From: an uncultured Pseudodesulfovibrio sp.
Lineage (GTDB): Bacteria > Desulfobacterota > Desulfovibrionia > Desulfovibrionales > Desulfovibrionaceae
Assembly (NCBI RefSeq): GCF_963677845.1
Contig: NZ_OY782498.1
Coordinates: 692,001 to 756,000 of the forward strand
Direction: 5' to 3'
DNA length: 64,000 nucleotides
Part shown: positions 16,898 through 28,419 of the stretch, one piece after another
Layout: each line of letters opens with the position of its first letter
How positions within the stretch are numbered: position 1 is the first letter of the stretch
Translations under genes and position numbers: made by a program
Notes under the pieces: model-generated
Database searches by the model: none
What the model was told of the DNA's origin: nothing
What the model saw: the letters and a program-made list of their open reading frames with translations, nothing else

Positions 16898-19800
16898 ATG
16901 ACGTTGGACGATCTGTTCACATTGCGTGGAGCGCCGAATGCTGCTGCCCAAGGGCGTAACCTGAAGGCTATCCAGATATCCATTGCTGCGCCTGAGGTCA
17001 TTCGCGAATGGTCTTTTGGCGAGGTTAAAAAGCCGGAAACCATCAACTACCGTACCTTCAAACCGGAGCGGGATGGCCTTTTCTGTGCCAAAATCTTCGG
17101 TCCAGTGAAGGATTACGAATGCAACTGCGGTAAGTACAAGCGCATGAAGCATCGCGGCATCGTCTGCGAAAAATGCGGCGTCGAGGTCATTGCCTCCAAG
17201 GTTCGCCGTGAGCGCATGGGCCACATCGAACTTGCTGCGCCTGTTGCACATATTTGGTTTCTGAAGACTCTGCCTTCCAAAATTGGTACATTGCTTGATA
17301 TTACGATGGCCGATTTGGAAAAGGTTCTGTACTTTGACTCCTTCATCGTTCTTGATCCGGGTGAAACCCCGCTTAAGACGCACCAGGTCGTATCTGAAGA
17401 TCAGTATTTTCAGGTTATCGACCATTTTGGTGAAGATGCATTGACCGTTGGCATGGGTGCAGAGACAGTCCGCACCATGTTGCAGGCATTGGATCTGCCG
17501 ACTTTGCGTGCAGAATTGCGTGAAGAGTCTCAGACTACACGGTCCCAGACCAAGAAAAAGAAAATTACCAAGCGGTTGAAGATTGTCGAGGCCTTCCTCG
17601 AATCCGGCAATAAGCCGGAGTGGATGATTATGGAAGTGATTCCCATCATTCCACCTGAACTTCGCCCGTTGGTTCCGTTGGATGGTGGCCGTTTTGCTAC
17701 TTCCGACCTCAATGATCTTTACCGTCGCGTCATTAACCGTAACAACCGCTTGAAAAGGCTGTTGGAACTGGGCGCTCCCGAGATCATCATCCGCAACGAA
17801 AAACGCATGTTGCAGGAAGCCGTTGACGCATTGTTCGACAACGGTCGCCGCGGCCGTGCCATTACCGGTACTAACGGTCGTCCGCTGAAATCCCTGTCTG
17901 ACATGATTAAGGGTAAGCAGGGCCGCTTCCGTCAGAACCTTCTGGGTAAGCGCGTTGACTACTCTGGTCGTTCCGTTATTGTTGTTGGTCCCAAGCTTAA
18001 GTTGCATCAGTGCGGCTTGCCCAAAAAGATGGCTCTCGAACTTTTCAAGCCGTTCATTTATTCCGAGCTTGAAAAACGCGAGTTGGCCACTACCATCAAA
18101 TCCGCAAAGAAAATGGTCGAGCGCGAAGATTTGGTCGTCTGGGATATCCTGGAAGACGTTGTTCGCGAGTACCCGATCATGCTTAACCGCGCACCGACCT
18201 TGCACAGACTGGGCATTCAGGCTTTCGAGCCTCTGCTTGTTGAGGGCAAGGCTATCCAGCTTCATCCGCTCGTTTGTTCCGCATACAATGCGGACTTTGA
18301 TGGTGACCAGATGGCTGTTCACGTTCCGCTTTCGGTGGAAGCGCAGATTGAGTGCCGTGTTTTGATGATGAGCACCAACAATATCCTGAGTCCGTCGAAC
18401 GGAACTCCCATCATCAACCCGTCGCAGGATATTGTCCTTGGACTGTATTACCTGACAACGCCGCGCTCATTTGAAAAGGGCGAGGGAATGACTTTCTCCA
18501 ATTCGGCAGAAGTCATCTCGGCTTACGATTTTGGTGTTGTTGGTATTCATGCCAGAATCAAGGTCCGCATCGACGGTGAGATTATAGAAACGACGACTGG
18601 TCGAATTATTGTTGCCGAACTGCTGCCTAAAAAGGTGCCTTTCGCTCTGGTCAACTGCGTTCTCAATAAGAAAAATATCGCAGCCTTGGTTACTGGTGCT
18701 TACCGTTTGGCCGGTACCAAATCCACGGTTATTCTGTGTGATAGAATCAAGGATCTGGGTTACGAATTCGCAACCCGTGCCGGTGTGACCATCGGCGTTA
18801 AGGATCTCAAGATTCCTGATGCCAAACCTAAGATGCTCGCTACCGCCAACGTGGAAGTTGACGAAATCGAAAATCAGTTCCAGGACGGTATCATCACCCG
18901 TACAGAGAAATACAACAAGATTGTTGACGTTTGGACCAAGGTCACAAATGATATCTCGAACGAAATGATGCAGGAGATCTCCACTGACGTTTTGACCGAT
19001 CCCAAGACCGGTAAGACCGAAGTTAACTCCAGCTTCAACCCCATCTATATGATGGCCACTTCTGGAGCTCGTGGTAACCAGGACCAGATGCGTCAGTTGG
19101 CTGGTATGCGTGGTTTGATGGCAAAGCCTTCCGGTGAAATCATCGAGACTCCGATTACAGCTTCTTTCCGCGAAGGTCTGTCTGTCCTCCAGTACTTTAA
19201 CTCCACTCACGGTGCACGAAAGGGCTTGGCTGATACCGCGCTCAAGACTGCAAACTCCGGTTACTTGACCCGTCGTCTCGTGGACGTTGTCCAGGATGTG
19301 ACAGTGTCCGAGATCGATTGTGGTACCGTGGATGGGCTTGAAATTGGTCACTTCATGAAGGGTGGTGAAATCAAACAGCGTTTGGCTGAACGTGTCCAGG
19401 GTCGTGTGACCATGTTTGACACTTTTGACGAAGACACTGGTGAATTGATCATTCCGGCCAACACTATTATTGATGAAGCTTATGCCAAGAAACTCGATAA
19501 GTCTGGCATTAACTCCATTCTTATTCGTTCCGGTTTGACCTGTAAGTCCAAGCAGGGCATATGTGCCATGTGCTACGGTCGAGACCTTGCACGCGGCCAT
19601 CTGGTCAACGTCGGTGAGACGGTCGGTATTATTGCCGCCCAGTCCATTGGTGAGCCTGGCACCCAGCTGACCATGCGTACCTTCCATATTGGTGGTACCG
19701 CATCCAAGGAAATTGAATCTTCGAACATCGAATCCCAGCACAATGGTCGCATCGTGACTTCTCGTATGCGTACTGTTGTCAACACCGAGGGCCACAAGAT

Positions 19801-21052
19801 GGTACTCGGTAAGAGTTGTCAGGTTGGGATTATTGACGAGCAGGGCCGTGAGCGTGAAAAATACACGCTGCCTTCCGGTTCCCGTCTGTTGGTAGAAGAA
19901 GGACAGGATATCAAGAAGGGTACCCCTCTGGCCGAGTGGGATCCGTACATGGAACCGTTTATTGTTGACGTTTCCGGTGCGATCAAGTTCAAGGATATCA
20001 TTGAAGGTAAAACCGTGCAGGAAGATCGTACTTCCAAGGCATCCTTTACCATCATGGAATACCGTACTACCAACTTCCGTCCTTCGGTCGGACTGTTGGG
20101 TGAAGACGGAACACCTGTGCAGCGTCCCGGCACCGAAATCGATGCCAACTTCGCAATGCCTGTGGGTGCGATTCTGATGGTCAAGGACGGCGACATGGTC
20201 AAGGCCGGTGATGTTATCGCACGTAAACCGCGTGAGTCTTCCAAGACGAAAGATATCGTTGGTGGTCTGCCGCGCGTCGCCGAGCTGTTCGAGGTACGCA
20301 AGCCCAAGGATATGGGCGTTGTCTCCTCCATTGACGGCATTGTCACCTTTGGTGCTGAGACCAAGGGTAAGCGCAAAGTCGTTGTCACGCCGGAAACCGG
20401 TGACGTTCAGGAATTCCTCATTCCCAAGGGTAAACATATCACGGTTCAGGAAGCTGACTTCGTGGAAGCAGGTGACCTGCTGACAGAAGGCAACCCGGAA
20501 CTGCATGATATCCTGCGCATCAAGGGTGAAAAGCACTTGGCACGCTACCTTGTTGAAGAAATTCAGGATGTGTATCGTTTCCAGGGTGTTAATATCAACG
20601 ATAAGCATATTGAGATTATCGTGCGTCAGATGCTCAAGAAGGTTTCCATCCTCGAGCCTGGTTCCACTTCTTTCCTTATTGGAGAGCAGGTAGATAAGAT
20701 CAGGTTCATGCTGGAGAACAACAAGGTTGCAGCTGAGGGTGGTACTCCGGCTGTGGCAGAGACTTTGGTTCTGGGTATTACTCAGGCATCTTTGTCCACA
20801 GACTCCTTCATCTCCGCAGCTTCTTTCCAGGAAACAACCAAGGTTTTGACCGAGGCTTCTTTGAAAGGCAAATGCGATCATCTGCGCGGCTTGAAAGAAA
20901 ACGTTATTGTTGGGCGTCTGGTACCTGCCGGTACCGGCTTCCGCAAGTACACCGAATCCGGTATTGCTGTGCCGGAGCAAACCGAGCGCCCGGATAAGTT
21001 CCTTGAGGAACTTGAAGAGAGCCCGTTATTGGTCGACGTTGAACAGGCCTAG
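16898..21052 (+). CDS. rpoC: RNA polymerase beta' subunit RpoC
   Basis: The beta' subunit carries the catalytic magnesium site. The 1384-residue product shows the N-terminal zinc site (CNCGKYK followed by CEKCG), the absolutely conserved [12 protein letters not shown] with the three metal-binding aspartates, and the second zinc site ([15 protein letters not shown]). The C-terminal region ([31 protein letters not shown]) is complete. It starts at ATG 16898 and is separated from rpoB by a stable hairpin. The transcript appears to end at the terminator at 21102. Confidence 0.98.
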   Translation: MTLDDLFTLRGAPNAAAQGRNLKAIQISIAAPEVIREWSFGEVKKPETINYRTFKPERDGLFCAKIFGPVKDYECNCGKYKRMKHRGIVCEKCGVEVIASKVRRERMGHIELAAPVAHIWFLKTLPSKIGTLLDITMADLEKVLYFDSFIVLDPGETPLKTHQVVSEDQYFQVIDHFGEDALTVGMGAETVRTMLQALDLPTLRAELREESQTTRSQTKKKKITKRLKIVEAFLESGNKPEWMIMEVIPIIPPELRPLVPLDGGRFATSDLNDLYRRVINRNNRLKRLLELGAPEIIIRNEKRMLQEAVDALFDNGRRGRAITGTNGRPLKSLSDMIKGKQGRFRQNLLGKRVDYSGRSVIVVGPKLKLHQCGLPKKMALELFKPFIYSELEKRELATTIKSAKKMVEREDLVVWDILEDVVREYPIMLNRAPTLHRLGIQAFEPLLVEGKAIQLHPLVCSAYNADFDGDQMAVHVPLSVEAQIECRVLMMSTNNILSPSNGTPIINPSQDIVLGLYYLTTPRSFEKGEGMTFSNSAEVISAYDFGVVGIHARIKVRIDGEIIETTTGRIIVAELLPKKVPFALVNCVLNKKNIAALVTGAYRLAGTKSTVILCDRIKDLGYEFATRAGVTIGVKDLKIPDAKPKMLATANVEVDEIENQFQDGIITRTEKYNKIVDVWTKVTNDISNEMMQEISTDVLTDPKTGKTEVNSSFNPIYMMATSGARGNQDQMRQLAGMRGLMAKPSGEIIETPITASFREGLSVLQYFNSTHGARKGLADTALKTANSGYLTRRLVDVVQDVTVSEIDCGTVDGLEIGHFMKGGEIKQRLAERVQGRVTMFDTFDEDTGELIIPANTIIDEAYAKKLDKSGINSILIRSGLTCKSKQGICAMCYGRDLARGHLVNVGETVGIIAAQSIGEPGTQLTMRTFHIGGTASKEIESSNIESQHNGRIVTSRMRTVVNTEGHKMVLGKSCQVGIIDEQGREREKYTLPSGSRLLVEEGQDIKKGTPLAEWDPYMEPFIVDVSGAIKFKDIIEGKTVQEDRTSKASFTIMEYRTTNFRPSVGLLGEDGTPVQRPGTEIDANFAMPVGAILMVKDGDMVKAGDVIARKPRESSKTKDIVGGLPRVAELFEVRKPKDMGVVSSIDGIVTFGAETKGKRKVVVTPETGDVQEFLIPKGKHITVQEADFVEAGDLLTEGNPELHDILRIKGEKHLARYLVEEIQDVYRFQGVNINDKHIEIIVRQMLKKVSILEPGSTSFLIGEQVDKIRFMLENNKVAAEGGTPAVAETLVLGITQASLSTDSFISAASFQETTKVLTEASLKGKCDHLRGLKENVIVGRLVPAGTGFRKYTESGIAVPEQTERPDKFLEELEESPLLVDVEQA

Positions 21053-21101
21053 GTACGAAAAGAAAATAACACAGTACCAACTGTGTCTAATTGATTGAAA
21101 A

Positions 21102-21134
21102 GATTGGAGAGGTCCGACCTCTCCAATCCTTTTT
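21102..21134 (+). terminator. intrinsic terminator after rpoC
   Basis: An 11-bp perfect stem (21102-21112 with 21118-21128, loop TCCGA) is followed by CTTTTT. It separates the rpoBC transcript from the rpsL-rpsG-fusA operon. Confidence 0.85.
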
Positions 21135-21178
21135 GGTAAGATAACCGAAAAGTATCTGATAAGTTCGGGGCGAATCAC

Positions 21179-21206
21179 TTGACAAGCCCGGAGTTTTTGG
21201 ATTACT
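21179..21206 (+). promoter_or_regulatory. possible promoter of rpsL-rpsG-fusA
   Basis: A perfect TTGACA (21179-21184) lies between the rpoC terminator and rpsL. With a 16-base spacer the -10 would be ATTACT, a poor match. A direct repeat TCTTTGCGC/TCTTTGCGC follows at about 21217-21234. The start of an operon here is expected because of the upstream terminator. Confidence 0.35.
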
Positions 21207-21268
21207 TGCGGTCCTCTTTGCGCAATCTTTGCGCGTGGGTAATCTATTAACTATTGATTGGAGGATGA

Positions 21269-21640
21269 ATGCCCACCATTAACCAACTCATCCGTAGAGG
21301 CCGCAAAGCGCAGCCCAAACGGAAGAAGACCCCGGCTTTGATGGAATGCCCTCAGCGCCGTGGTGTTTGCACAAGGGTTTACACTACAACCCCTAAGAAG
21401 CCGAACTCCGCGCTTCGTAAGGTTGCTCGTGTTCGCCTGACCAACGGCATGGAAGTAACTGCCTATATCGGTGGTGAAGGCCATAACCTGCAGGAACACT
21501 CCGTGGTTCTTATTCGTGGCGGTCGTGTAAAAGATTTGCCCGGTGTCCGTTACCACATTGTCCGCGGTACTCTCGATACCTCTGGTGTCGATGATCGTCG
21601 TCGTGGTCGTTCCAAGTACGGCACCAAGCGTCCTAAATAG
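21269..21640 (+). CDS. rpsL: 30S ribosomal protein S12
   Basis: S12 (123 residues) sits at the decoding centre and affects accuracy. The two loops where streptomycin-resistance changes arise are both wild type: [13 protein letters not shown] and [12 protein letters not shown]. The second contains the aspartate that RimO methylthiolates in many bacteria. GGAGGATGA precedes the ATG. It begins the rpsL-rpsG-fusA operon. Confidence 0.98.
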   Translation: MPTINQLIRRGRKAQPKRKKTPALMECPQRRGVCTRVYTTTPKKPNSALRKVARVRLTNGMEVTAYIGGEGHNLQEHSVVLIRGGRVKDLPGVRYHIVRGTLDTSGVDDRRRGRSKYGTKRPK

Positions 21641-21735
21641 GTTAGCCTTTTTCTAAATGCCCGGGGAGGGATGACAAAGTAGGGCGGAGGCTGCCCCAAA
21701 TAATGTCCCCCCGGCGGAACTTCAAGGAGAAAAAA

Positions 21736-22206
21736 ATGCCTCGTAAAGGTCCTGTCCAAAAAAGACAGATCCTGCCGGATCCTGTATACGGCAGCAAACT
21801 CATCACTCGTTTTATCAATCGGCTCATGCTGGATGGTAAGAAGAGTACTGCAGAAAGAATTTTCTACCAGGCCATTGAAACCCTGGCTAATAAGACTAAC
21901 GAAGAGCCTTTGAGAGCTTTCGAAAAGTGCTTGGACAACATTCGTCCTTCTTTGGAAGTCAAGTCTCGTCGCGTCGGTGGCGCCACCTATCAGGTGCCCC
22001 TGGAAGTTCGCCCGGACCGTCAGACCGCTCTCGCCATTCGTTGGTTGATCGGTTATGCACGCGGTCGCGGAGAGAAGGGCATGGTCGCCCGTCTGTCCGG
22101 TGAACTGCTGGACGCCTTCAATAACCGTGGCGGCGCCGTCAAGAAGCGCGAAGATACCCACAAGATGGCAGAAGCGAACAAAGCTTTTGCTCACTACCGC
22201 TGGTAG
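21736..22206 (+). CDS. rpsG: 30S ribosomal protein S7
   Basis: S7 (156 residues) nucleates assembly of the 30S head. It starts [11 protein letters not shown] and contains [12 protein letters not shown] and the C-terminal [15 protein letters not shown]. The ATG at 21736 follows AAGGAGA; an upstream in-frame extension to 21703 lacks family similarity. The 95-base spacer after rpsL is G/C-rich with CCGGGG and CCCCCCGG blocks that can pair. In E. coli this spacer is the S7 translational operator. Confidence 0.98.
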   Translation: MPRKGPVQKRQILPDPVYGSKLITRFINRLMLDGKKSTAERIFYQAIETLANKTNEEPLRAFEKCLDNIRPSLEVKSRRVGGATYQVPLEVRPDRQTALAIRWLIGYARGRGEKGMVARLSGELLDAFNNRGGAVKKREDTHKMAEANKAFAHYRW

Positions 22207-22221
22207 TCACGGAGTATTACA

Positions 22222-24294
22222 GTGGCGAGAAAAGTACCCAGAGATAAACAGCGCAATATCGGTATCATGGCCCACATTGATGCGGGCAAGACTACAACGA
22301 CAGAGCGCATTCTGTTTTACACCGGCGTTTCCCACAAGATCGGTGAAGTTCACGACGGCGAAGCGACCATGGACTGGATGGTTCAGGAGCAGGAACGTGG
22401 TATTACCATTACCTCTGCTGCAACCACCTGTATGTGGCGCGATCACCGTGTCAACATCATTGATACTCCTGGTCACGTCGATTTCACCATGGAAGTTGAG
22501 CGCGCTCTGCGTGTTTTGGATGGCGCTATAGCCGTCTTTGACTCCGTGGCAGGTGTCGAGCCTCAGTCTGAGACTGTCTGGCGTCAGGCGGACCGCTACA
22601 GCGTCCCCCGTATGGCGTTTGTCAATAAGATGGACCGCGTCGGCGCGGATTTCTTCCGTTGCGTTGACATGATGAAGACCCGTCTTGGTGCCAAGGCCGT
22701 TCCCGTTCAGCTGCCCATCGGTGCAGAGGACGAATTCGAAGGCGTTGTCGACCTCATCGAGGGCAAGGCTTACATCTATGATCATAAAGATCATGGTGCC
22801 AGCTTCTCCACCGTTGACGTACCTGAAGATCTTCAGGACCAATATGAGTTGATGCGTTCCGAGATGATTGAAGCCATTGCAGAGGAAGACGAAGTCCTTC
22901 TCGACAGATATATGGCTGACGAGGAACTCACTCCTGAAGAACTGCGCGAAGGCGTGCGTAAGGCTACCAATAGCCTGACCATCTGCCCCGTGTTGTGCGG
23001 CACTGCATTCCGTAACAAGGGTGTTCAGCCGTTGCTGGACGCTGTTGTCGATTACATGCCTTCTCCTCTCGATATTGAGACCATGAAGGGCATTGACCCG
23101 CACACCGAGGAAGAAATCGAGTGCCCCTGCGACGACGATAAGCCGCTCGCAGCTCTTGCCTTCAAACTCATGACCGACCCCTTTGTAGGTCACTTGACCT
23201 TCCTGCGTATTTACTCCGGTAAGATTGTCAGCGGTGACACCGTCATGAACGCTGCTACTGGTAAGAAAGAGCGCATTGGTCGTCTTTTGAAAATGCACGC
23301 TAACAAGCGTGAAGAAATAAAAGAGGCATACGCTGGTGACATCGTCGCTGCCGTCGGCCTCAAATACGTAGCCACCGGTGATACCATGGCCGATCTCAAG
23401 CACGCTGTCGTTCTTGAGTCTCTTGATATCCCCGATTCAGTTATTGAAGTGGCTATCGAACCCAAGACCAAGGCAGACCGTGACACATTGTCCTCTGCTC
23501 TCGTCAAGCTTGCCAAGGAAGATCCGTCTTTCCGAGTCAAGGGAGATGAAGAGACCGGGCAGACCCTGATCGCCGGAATGGGCGAGTTGCATCTCGAAAT
23601 CATTGTTGACCGTCTCCTCAGGGAGTTCAACGTGAATGCAAATGTGGGTGCACCCCGCGTTGCGTACAGAGAGACCATCTCCGCACCGAAAAAGGTTGAT
23701 GTCAAGCATGCCAAACAGTCTGGTGGTCGTGGTCAGTATGGCCACGTAGTCCTCGAAGTCGAACCTAATCCTGAGAAAGGGTACGAGTTCGCGGACGAAA
23801 TCAAGGGCGGCGTGATTCCGAAGGAATACATTCCCGCTGTTGATAAGGGCATTCAGGATGCCATGAAGAACGGTATCGTCGCCGGTTTCCCGGTTGTCGA
23901 TGTGAAGGTCAAGCTTGTTTACGGCTCCTACCATGAAGTCGACTCCAGCGAACAGGCCTTCTACATTGCCGGTTCTCAGGCAATCAAGGAAGCTTGCAGA
24001 GGCGCCAAGCCGGTACTGCTTGAGCCGATTATGTCGGTTGAAGTTGTGACCCCCGAGGATTACCTCGGTGATGTCATGGGTGATTTGAACGGCCGTCGTG
24101 GACGCGTGGGTGAAATGGAAGCCCGCACCGGTGTCCAGGTTGTTCGGTCTTTTGTCCCGCTGTCCGAAATGTTCGGATACGCCACTGATCTTCGTTCGAA
24201 GACTCAGGGCCGCGCGACATTCACCATGCAGTTCGATCACTACGAAAAGTTGCCGAACAGCTTGGCCGAAGAATTGATGAACGGAAAAGATTAA
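22222..24294 (+). CDS. fusA: elongation factor G
   Basis: EF-G is the GTPase that drives translocation. The 690-residue protein has all motifs: [31 protein letters not shown] and NKMDR. Domains III-V include GRGQYGHV and end at [12 protein letters not shown]. Translation starts at GTG 22222, after a GGAGT site and 15 bases from the rpsG stop. Unlike the classical str operon, no tuf follows; tuf is upstream at 7731. Confidence 0.98.
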   Translation: MARKVPRDKQRNIGIMAHIDAGKTTTTERILFYTGVSHKIGEVHDGEATMDWMVQEQERGITITSAATTCMWRDHRVNIIDTPGHVDFTMEVERALRVLDGAIAVFDSVAGVEPQSETVWRQADRYSVPRMAFVNKMDRVGADFFRCVDMMKTRLGAKAVPVQLPIGAEDEFEGVVDLIEGKAYIYDHKDHGASFSTVDVPEDLQDQYELMRSEMIEAIAEEDEVLLDRYMADEELTPEELREGVRKATNSLTICPVLCGTAFRNKGVQPLLDAVVDYMPSPLDIETMKGIDPHTEEEIECPCDDDKPLAALAFKLMTDPFVGHLTFLRIYSGKIVSGDTVMNAATGKKERIGRLLKMHANKREEIKEAYAGDIVAAVGLKYVATGDTMADLKHAVVLESLDIPDSVIEVAIEPKTKADRDTLSSALVKLAKEDPSFRVKGDEETGQTLIAGMGELHLEIIVDRLLREFNVNANVGAPRVAYRETISAPKKVDVKHAKQSGGRGQYGHVVLEVEPNPEKGYEFADEIKGGVIPKEYIPAVDKGIQDAMKNGIVAGFPVVDVKVKLVYGSYHEVDSSEQAFYIAGSQAIKEACRGAKPVLLEPIMSVEVVTPEDYLGDVMGDLNGRRGRVGEMEARTGVQVVRSFVPLSEMFGYATDLRSKTQGRATFTMQFDHYEKLPNSLAEELMNGKD

Positions 24295-24425
24295 CGTAGA
24301 GCCGAGGATTTTCCCTTTGCTTGACACTGCGGCGAGTCGGGTGTAATCAACCCGACCGCTGCAATGAACCGTGCCATTATCAATTTTGGCGCGAGCAAAG
24401 ATAAATCCTTTGAGGAGAAAGCACT
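24295..24425 (+). promoter_or_regulatory. leader and possible promoter of the S10 cluster
   Basis: The 131 bases between fusA and rpsJ contain a perfect TTGACA (24321-24326) with TAATCA 17 bases later, a weak -10. A hairpin built on TCGGGT/ACCCGA with an outer GCGG/CCGC pairing covers about 24330-24356. It could be a separate S10 promoter or an attenuating leader; nothing else distinguishes the two. Confidence 0.35.
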
Positions 24426-24746
24426 ATGGCTGCTTCGATGGCGAGCGATCGCATCAGAATTAAATTGAGATCATACGATTACCGTATTTTGGACAAGGCT
24501 GTCACCGAGATCGTTGACACCGCCCGGAATACGGGTGCGGCAATTGCCGGCCCCGTGCCGCTGCCCACCGACATTCATCGTACTACTGTTCAGAAGTCTG
24601 TTCACGTTGACAAAAAGTCTCGTGAGCAGTTTGAAATGCGTATTCATAAGCGTCTTCTGGATATTCTTGAACCCACTCAGCAGACTGTTGACGCTCTTGG
24701 CAAGCTTTCCTTGCCCGCAGGCGTGGACGTCGAGATCAAGCTCTAG
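24426..24746 (+). CDS. rpsJ: 30S ribosomal protein S10 (NusE)
   Basis: S10 is a 30S head protein that also serves as NusE in antitermination. The 106 residues include the core [16 protein letters not shown] and the [17 protein letters not shown] region, ending GVDVEIKL. I use ATG 24426 because GAGGAG lies nine bases upstream; an internal ATG at 24438 would give the more usual 102 residues but has no ribosome-binding site. It opens the S10 cluster. Confidence 0.97.
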   Translation: MAASMASDRIRIKLRSYDYRILDKAVTEIVDTARNTGAAIAGPVPLPTDIHRTTVQKSVHVDKKSREQFEMRIHKRLLDILEPTQQTVDALGKLSLPAGVDVEIKL

Positions 24747-24756
24747 GAGTATAGTT

Positions 24757-25389
24757 ATGGCTAAGACTCTCGGATTGCTTGGCAAGAAGCTGGGCATGAC
24801 ACGCATTTTCAAGGACGATGGTACAATCTGTCCTGTAACCGTTATTGAGGCTGGTCCTTGTTCGGTTATGCAGATTAAGACCACGGACAAGGAAGGCTAC
24901 AACGCTTTGCAGCTCGGTTATGATTCCATCGCCGAACGTAAAGTGAACAAGCCCATGAAAGGCCATATGGCCAAGGCCGGTAAGGATCTCTATCGCACAC
25001 TCAAGGAATTTCCTCTTGAAGTGGTTGAAGAGTACGAGCTGGGCCAAGAAATTACCGTCGACATTTTTGCCGCCGGTGAAAAGGTCAAGGTTACCGGTAC
25101 CTCTAAGGGTAAAGGTTTCCAGGGTGTCATGAAGCGTCACAACTTCGCTGGCTCCCGCGCCTCCCACGGTGCTGAGAAAGTTCACCGCGTTCCCGGTTCT
25201 GTCGGTAACGCCACTTTCCCGGGCCGCGTTTGGAAGGGCAAGAAAATGCCCGGCCAGATGGGTAATGCACGTGTGACCTTGAGCAACGTGGAAATCGTCG
25301 ATGTCAGGCCCGAGGACAATGTCCTGTTGGTCAAGGGCCAGGTGCCCGGTCCCAACAACGGCCTCGTGATGATCCGCAAGAACGGCTAA
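24757..25389 (+). CDS. rplC: 50S ribosomal protein L3
   Basis: L3 (210 residues) helps start 50S assembly and reaches toward the peptidyl transferase centre. GLLGKKLGMTRIF at the N-terminus and the loop KKMPGQMGNARV, with the glutamine that PrmB methylates in some bacteria, are present. The ATG at 24757 follows TAGGAG; the frame stays open upstream across rpsJ, but that part is a shadow. Confidence 0.98.
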   Translation: MAKTLGLLGKKLGMTRIFKDDGTICPVTVIEAGPCSVMQIKTTDKEGYNALQLGYDSIAERKVNKPMKGHMAKAGKDLYRTLKEFPLEVVEEYELGQEITVDIFAAGEKVKVTGTSKGKGFQGVMKRHNFAGSRASHGAEKVHRVPGSVGNATFPGRVWKGKKMPGQMGNARVTLSNVEIVDVRPEDNVLLVKGQVPGPNNGLVMIRKNG

Positions 25390-25401
25390 GAGGTATACGT
25401 C

Positions 25402-26022
25402 ATGGCTAAAATACAAGTTGTAGATCAGAATAATAAGAAAGTGGGCGACTTCGAGTTGGCTCCTGAGGTTTTCGAGGTAGAAATCATGCCTGAAATCCTC
25501 AACCACGTTGTCCGTGCCCAGCGCGCTTCTGTGCGTCAGGGAACCCACGCTACTAAGAATCGTGCTTTGAAGACCGGCGGTGGCCGCAAGCCCTGGCGCC
25601 AGAAAGGCACCGGCCGCGCTCGTGCTGGTTCCGTCCGTTCGCCTCTGTGGCGTGGTGGTGCTACCACCTTCGGCCCGCAGCCTCGCGATTACTCCTTCAA
25701 AGTGAACAAAAAAGTCCGCAAGCTGGCTTTGAAGATGGCTTTGTCCTCTCGTGCTTCCGAAGAGAAGCTCACAGTGGTCAAGTCCATCGATCTCGCAGAG
25801 ATCAAAACCAAGGCCTTTGCTGATGTTGCTGAGAAGCTCGGCATGACCAAGACCCTCATCGTCGCAAAGGGCGTTGACAAGAACCTGGAGCTTTCCGCAC
25901 GGAATATGCCCCATATCAAGGTCATCGAAGCCGATAAGCTGAATGTTTACGATGTGCTGCTGTACCCCGAGCTGGTAATGCTCGAGACCGCCGCTCAAGA
26001 CGTTCAAGAGAGGTTGAAGTAA
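25402..26022 (+). CDS. rplD: 50S ribosomal protein L4
   Basis: L4 (206 residues) lines the peptide exit tunnel. The tunnel loop is recognisable from RALKTGGGRKPWRQKGTG followed by GPQPRDYSFKVNKK. In E. coli L4 also represses its own operon. The stop overlaps the rplW start by one base (TAATG), so translation is coupled. GC content and codon use match its neighbours. Confidence 0.98.
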   Translation: MAKIQVVDQNNKKVGDFELAPEVFEVEIMPEILNHVVRAQRASVRQGTHATKNRALKTGGGRKPWRQKGTGRARAGSVRSPLWRGGATTFGPQPRDYSFKVNKKVRKLALKMALSSRASEEKLTVVKSIDLAEIKTKAFADVAEKLGMTKTLIVAKGVDKNLELSARNMPHIKVIEADKLNVYDVLLYPELVMLETAAQDVQERLK

Positions 26023-26315
26023 TGGATTATTCACAAGTACTGCTCAAGCCCGTTGTTTCTGAAAAGGCCAACGAAGCCAAAGAGCAATCCAATCACGTCT
26101 CTTTTTACGTCCACCCCGACTCTAATAAGGTCGAGGTAAAGAAGGCCGTTGAGGCAGCCTTTGACGTTAAAGTCGAGTCCGTGAATATTGTCCGGAAGAA
26201 AGCAATGCCGCGCATGAAGTTCGGCCGTGCCACCGGTGGTCGCATCGCCGGTTACAAAAAGGCATACGTCAAGCTTGCTGCCGGTGACAAAATCGAAATA
26301 TTCGAAGGAGTGTAA
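26022..26315 (+). CDS. rplW: 50S ribosomal protein L23
   Basis: L23 (97 residues) sits at the tunnel exit and docks trigger factor and SRP. The N-terminal [10 protein letters not shown] and the C-terminal loop [20 protein letters not shown] identify it. Its ATG overlaps the rplD stop by one base. rplB follows after two bases. Confidence 0.98.
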   Translation: MDYSQVLLKPVVSEKANEAKEQSNHVSFYVHPDSNKVEVKKAVEAAFDVKVESVNIVRKKAMPRMKFGRATGGRIAGYKKAYVKLAAGDKIEIFEGV

Positions 26316-26317
26316 CC

Positions 26318-27148
26318 ATGGCAACCCGTAAGTTGAAGCCTACTTCTCCGGGCCGCCGGTTCCAGACGATCTCCGATTTCGCAGAGATCACCAGAACCAC
26401 TCCCGAGAAGTCGCTGACCAAGGGCCTGACCAAAAAGTCCGGTCGTAATAATAATGGTCGTGTCACCATGCGCCGTCGCGGCGGAGGACACAAGACGCTG
26501 TACCGCGTCATCGATTTCAAGCGTAATAAAGTTGGCGTTCCCGCCAAAGTCGCTGAGATCGAATATGATCCGAACCGCAGCGCACGTATCGCTCTTCTGC
26601 ATTACGCAGACGGTGAGAAGCGCTATATCCTGGCTCCTGTCGGCCTGAATCAGGGCGATTCCATCGTCGCTGGCGAAGGTGTTGACATCAAGCCCGGCAA
26701 CGCCATGGATCTGGCAAAGATCCCGACTGGTACCATCGTGCATAACATTGAATTGCATCCTGGAAAGGGTGGACAGTTCTGCCGCGCAGCCGGTACATAT
26801 GCACAGCTGATCGCCAAGGAAGGCAAGTACGCCCTCCTGCGCATGCCTTCTGGTGAGGTCCGTAAGGTCCTGGCCACTTGCTGCGCCACTGTCGGTCAGG
26901 TTGGTAACATTCATCACGAGAACATCAAGATCGGTAAGGCTGGCCGTAACCGCTGGCTCGGTCGTCGCCCGAAGGTCCGTGGTGTGGCAATGAACCCGAT
27001 CGATCACCCGTTGGGTGGTGGTGAAGGTCGTAGTTCCGGTGGTCGTCATCCGGTGTCCCCGTGGGGTACCCCGGCCAAGGGCTACAAGACCCGGAACAAG
27101 AAGAAGGCTTCCTCGAAGCTCATCGTCAAACGCCGCGGCCAGAAGTAG
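26318..27148 (+). CDS. rplB: 50S ribosomal protein L2
   Basis: L2 (276 residues) is essential for subunit joining and peptidyl transfer. It contains the RNA-binding [19 protein letters not shown] region and the C-terminal loop [16 protein letters not shown] with the conserved histidine near the catalytic centre. It ends in a lysine/arginine-rich tail. The gene starts at ATG 26318, after GGAG, two bases from the rplW stop. Confidence 0.98.
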   Translation: MATRKLKPTSPGRRFQTISDFAEITRTTPEKSLTKGLTKKSGRNNNGRVTMRRRGGGHKTLYRVIDFKRNKVGVPAKVAEIEYDPNRSARIALLHYADGEKRYILAPVGLNQGDSIVAGEGVDIKPGNAMDLAKIPTGTIVHNIELHPGKGGQFCRAAGTYAQLIAKEGKYALLRMPSGEVRKVLATCCATVGQVGNIHHENIKIGKAGRNRWLGRRPKVRGVAMNPIDHPLGGGEGRSSGGRHPVSPWGTPAKGYKTRNKKKASSKLIVKRRGQK

Positions 27149-27159
27149 GAGTATAACTA

Positions 27160-27429
27160 ATGCCTAGATCTCTTAAAAAGGGCCCGTTCCTTGACGGTCA
27201 CCTGATCAAGAAAATCCAAGTGGCTGGAGAAAATCAGGATCGACGCGTGATCAAGACTTGGTCCCGTCGTTCCACGATCGTCCCCGAGATGGTCGGTATG
27301 ACTTTCGCTGTCCATAACGGTCGTAAGTTCATCCCTGTGTTCGTTACCGAAAACATGGTCGGACACAAACTGGGTGAATTCTCCCCCACCCGTACCTACT
27401 TCGGCCATCTTGCCGATAAGAAAAAGTAG
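27160..27429 (+). CDS. rpsS: 30S ribosomal protein S19
   Basis: S19 (89 residues, slightly short for the family) pairs with S13 in the 30S head and contacts the A-site finger. [16 protein letters not shown] at the start and [18 protein letters not shown] toward the end are diagnostic. The upstream AGGAG is well placed. It lies between rplB and rplV. Confidence 0.98.
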   Translation: MPRSLKKGPFLDGHLIKKIQVAGENQDRRVIKTWSRRSTIVPEMVGMTFAVHNGRKFIPVFVTENMVGHKLGEFSPTRTYFGHLADKKK

Positions 27430-27443
27430 GGTAGGAGGACATT

Positions 27444-27776
27444 ATGGAAGCTAAAGCAGTCTCTAAGTTCATTCGTGTGTCTCCGCGCAAGACTCGTCTT
27501 GTAGCCGAGAACATTAAAGGCAAGGGCGTCGAAGACGCTCTCAATATTCTTCGGTTCACTCCGAAGAAAGCCGCGAAGATCCTCAGCAAGGTCCTCTTTT
27601 CCGCCGTTTCCAACGCGGAACAGATGCCCGGTGTTGATGTTGATTCCCTGATCGTTGACACGGTCATGGTTAACGAAGGTCCTACCTGGAAGCGTATTCA
27701 GCCGCGTGCCATGGGCCGCGCTTACCGCATCAGGAAGCGTACCAGCCACATTACAATCGTAGTGAAGGAACAGTAA
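27444..27776 (+). CDS. rplV: 50S ribosomal protein L22
   Basis: L22 (110 residues) carries the long beta-hairpin that narrows the exit tunnel. The hairpin region [20 protein letters not shown] is complete, without the tip deletions or insertions linked to macrolide resistance. GGAGGA precedes the ATG. The gene ends one base before rpsC begins. Confidence 0.98.
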   Translation: MEAKAVSKFIRVSPRKTRLVAENIKGKGVEDALNILRFTPKKAAKILSKVLFSAVSNAEQMPGVDVDSLIVDTVMVNEGPTWKRIQPRAMGRAYRIRKRTSHITIVVKEQ

Positions 27777-27777
27777 T

Positions 27778-28419
27778 ATGGGACAGAAAGTACATCCTTA
27801 CGGTTTTCGTCTGGGGTATAACAAGAACTGGCTGTCCCGCTGGTACAGCAAAAAGGACTATCCTGCGTTCGTTCTTCAGGACGACCAGGTCCGCAAGTTC
27901 GTTAAGAAAAAATTGTTTCAAGCTGGCGTGTCCCGTATCGAAATCGAGCGGGCCGGCGGTAAGATTCGCCTGATCATCCACACTGCGCGTCCCGGTATTG
28001 TTATCGGTCGCAAAGGTGTAGAGATAGAAAAGTTGCGTGAAGAATTGCGTAACAAGTTTCAAACTGAATTCACCATTGAGGTCAACGAGATTCGTCGACC
28101 GGAGGTTGAAGCTCAGCTCGTAGCTGAGAACATTGCCCAGCAGCTTGAACGTCGAATTGCCTTCCGCCGTGCCATGAAGCGTACGGTGGGCCTTGCCAGG
28201 AAATTCGGCGCCGAGGGTATTAAAGTTGCGTGTGCAGGTCGCCTGGCTGGCGCCGAGATCGCACGCGGCGAGTGGTACCGTGATGGGCGTGTGCCTTTGC
28301 ACACACTCCGTGCCGACATCGACTATGGTTTCGCCGAAGCAGCTACTACTTACGGCGTTATCGGAGTCAAGGTCTGGATTTTCAAGGGTGAGATTCTGGA
28401 CAAAGAGGTAGAACAGTAA
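27778..28419 (+). CDS. rpsC: 30S ribosomal protein S3
   Basis: S3 (213 residues) lines the mRNA entry channel. It starts [13 protein letters not shown], has the KH-type RNA-binding motif [14 protein letters not shown], and the C-terminal domain with [20 protein letters not shown]. The stop overlaps the rplP start (TAATG). The ribosome-binding site lies inside the end of rplV. Confidence 0.98.
   Translation: MGQKVHPYGFRLGYNKNWLSRWYSKKDYPAFVLQDDQVRKFVKKKLFQAGVSRIEIERAGGKIRLIIHTARPGIVIGRKGVEIEKLREELRNKFQTEFTIEVNEIRRPEVEAQLVAENIAQQLERRIAFRRAMKRTVGLARKFGAEGIKVACAGRLAGAEIARGEWYRDGRVPLHTLRADIDYGFAEAATTYGVIGVKVWIFKGEILDKEVEQ

Noticed and set aside
18467-20980. An 837-codon open frame opposite rpoC
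   Set aside because: It is the antisense shadow of a highly biased coding gene. Similar long antisense frames occur opposite tuf, fusA, rpoB, rplK-rplA and rplC-rplD. None shows protein-family motifs.
21217-21234. Direct repeat TCTTTGCGC as a regulator binding site before rpsL
   Set aside because: Two nine-base copies are seen, but there is no dyad or known motif and no further copy upstream of other ribosomal operons in the window.
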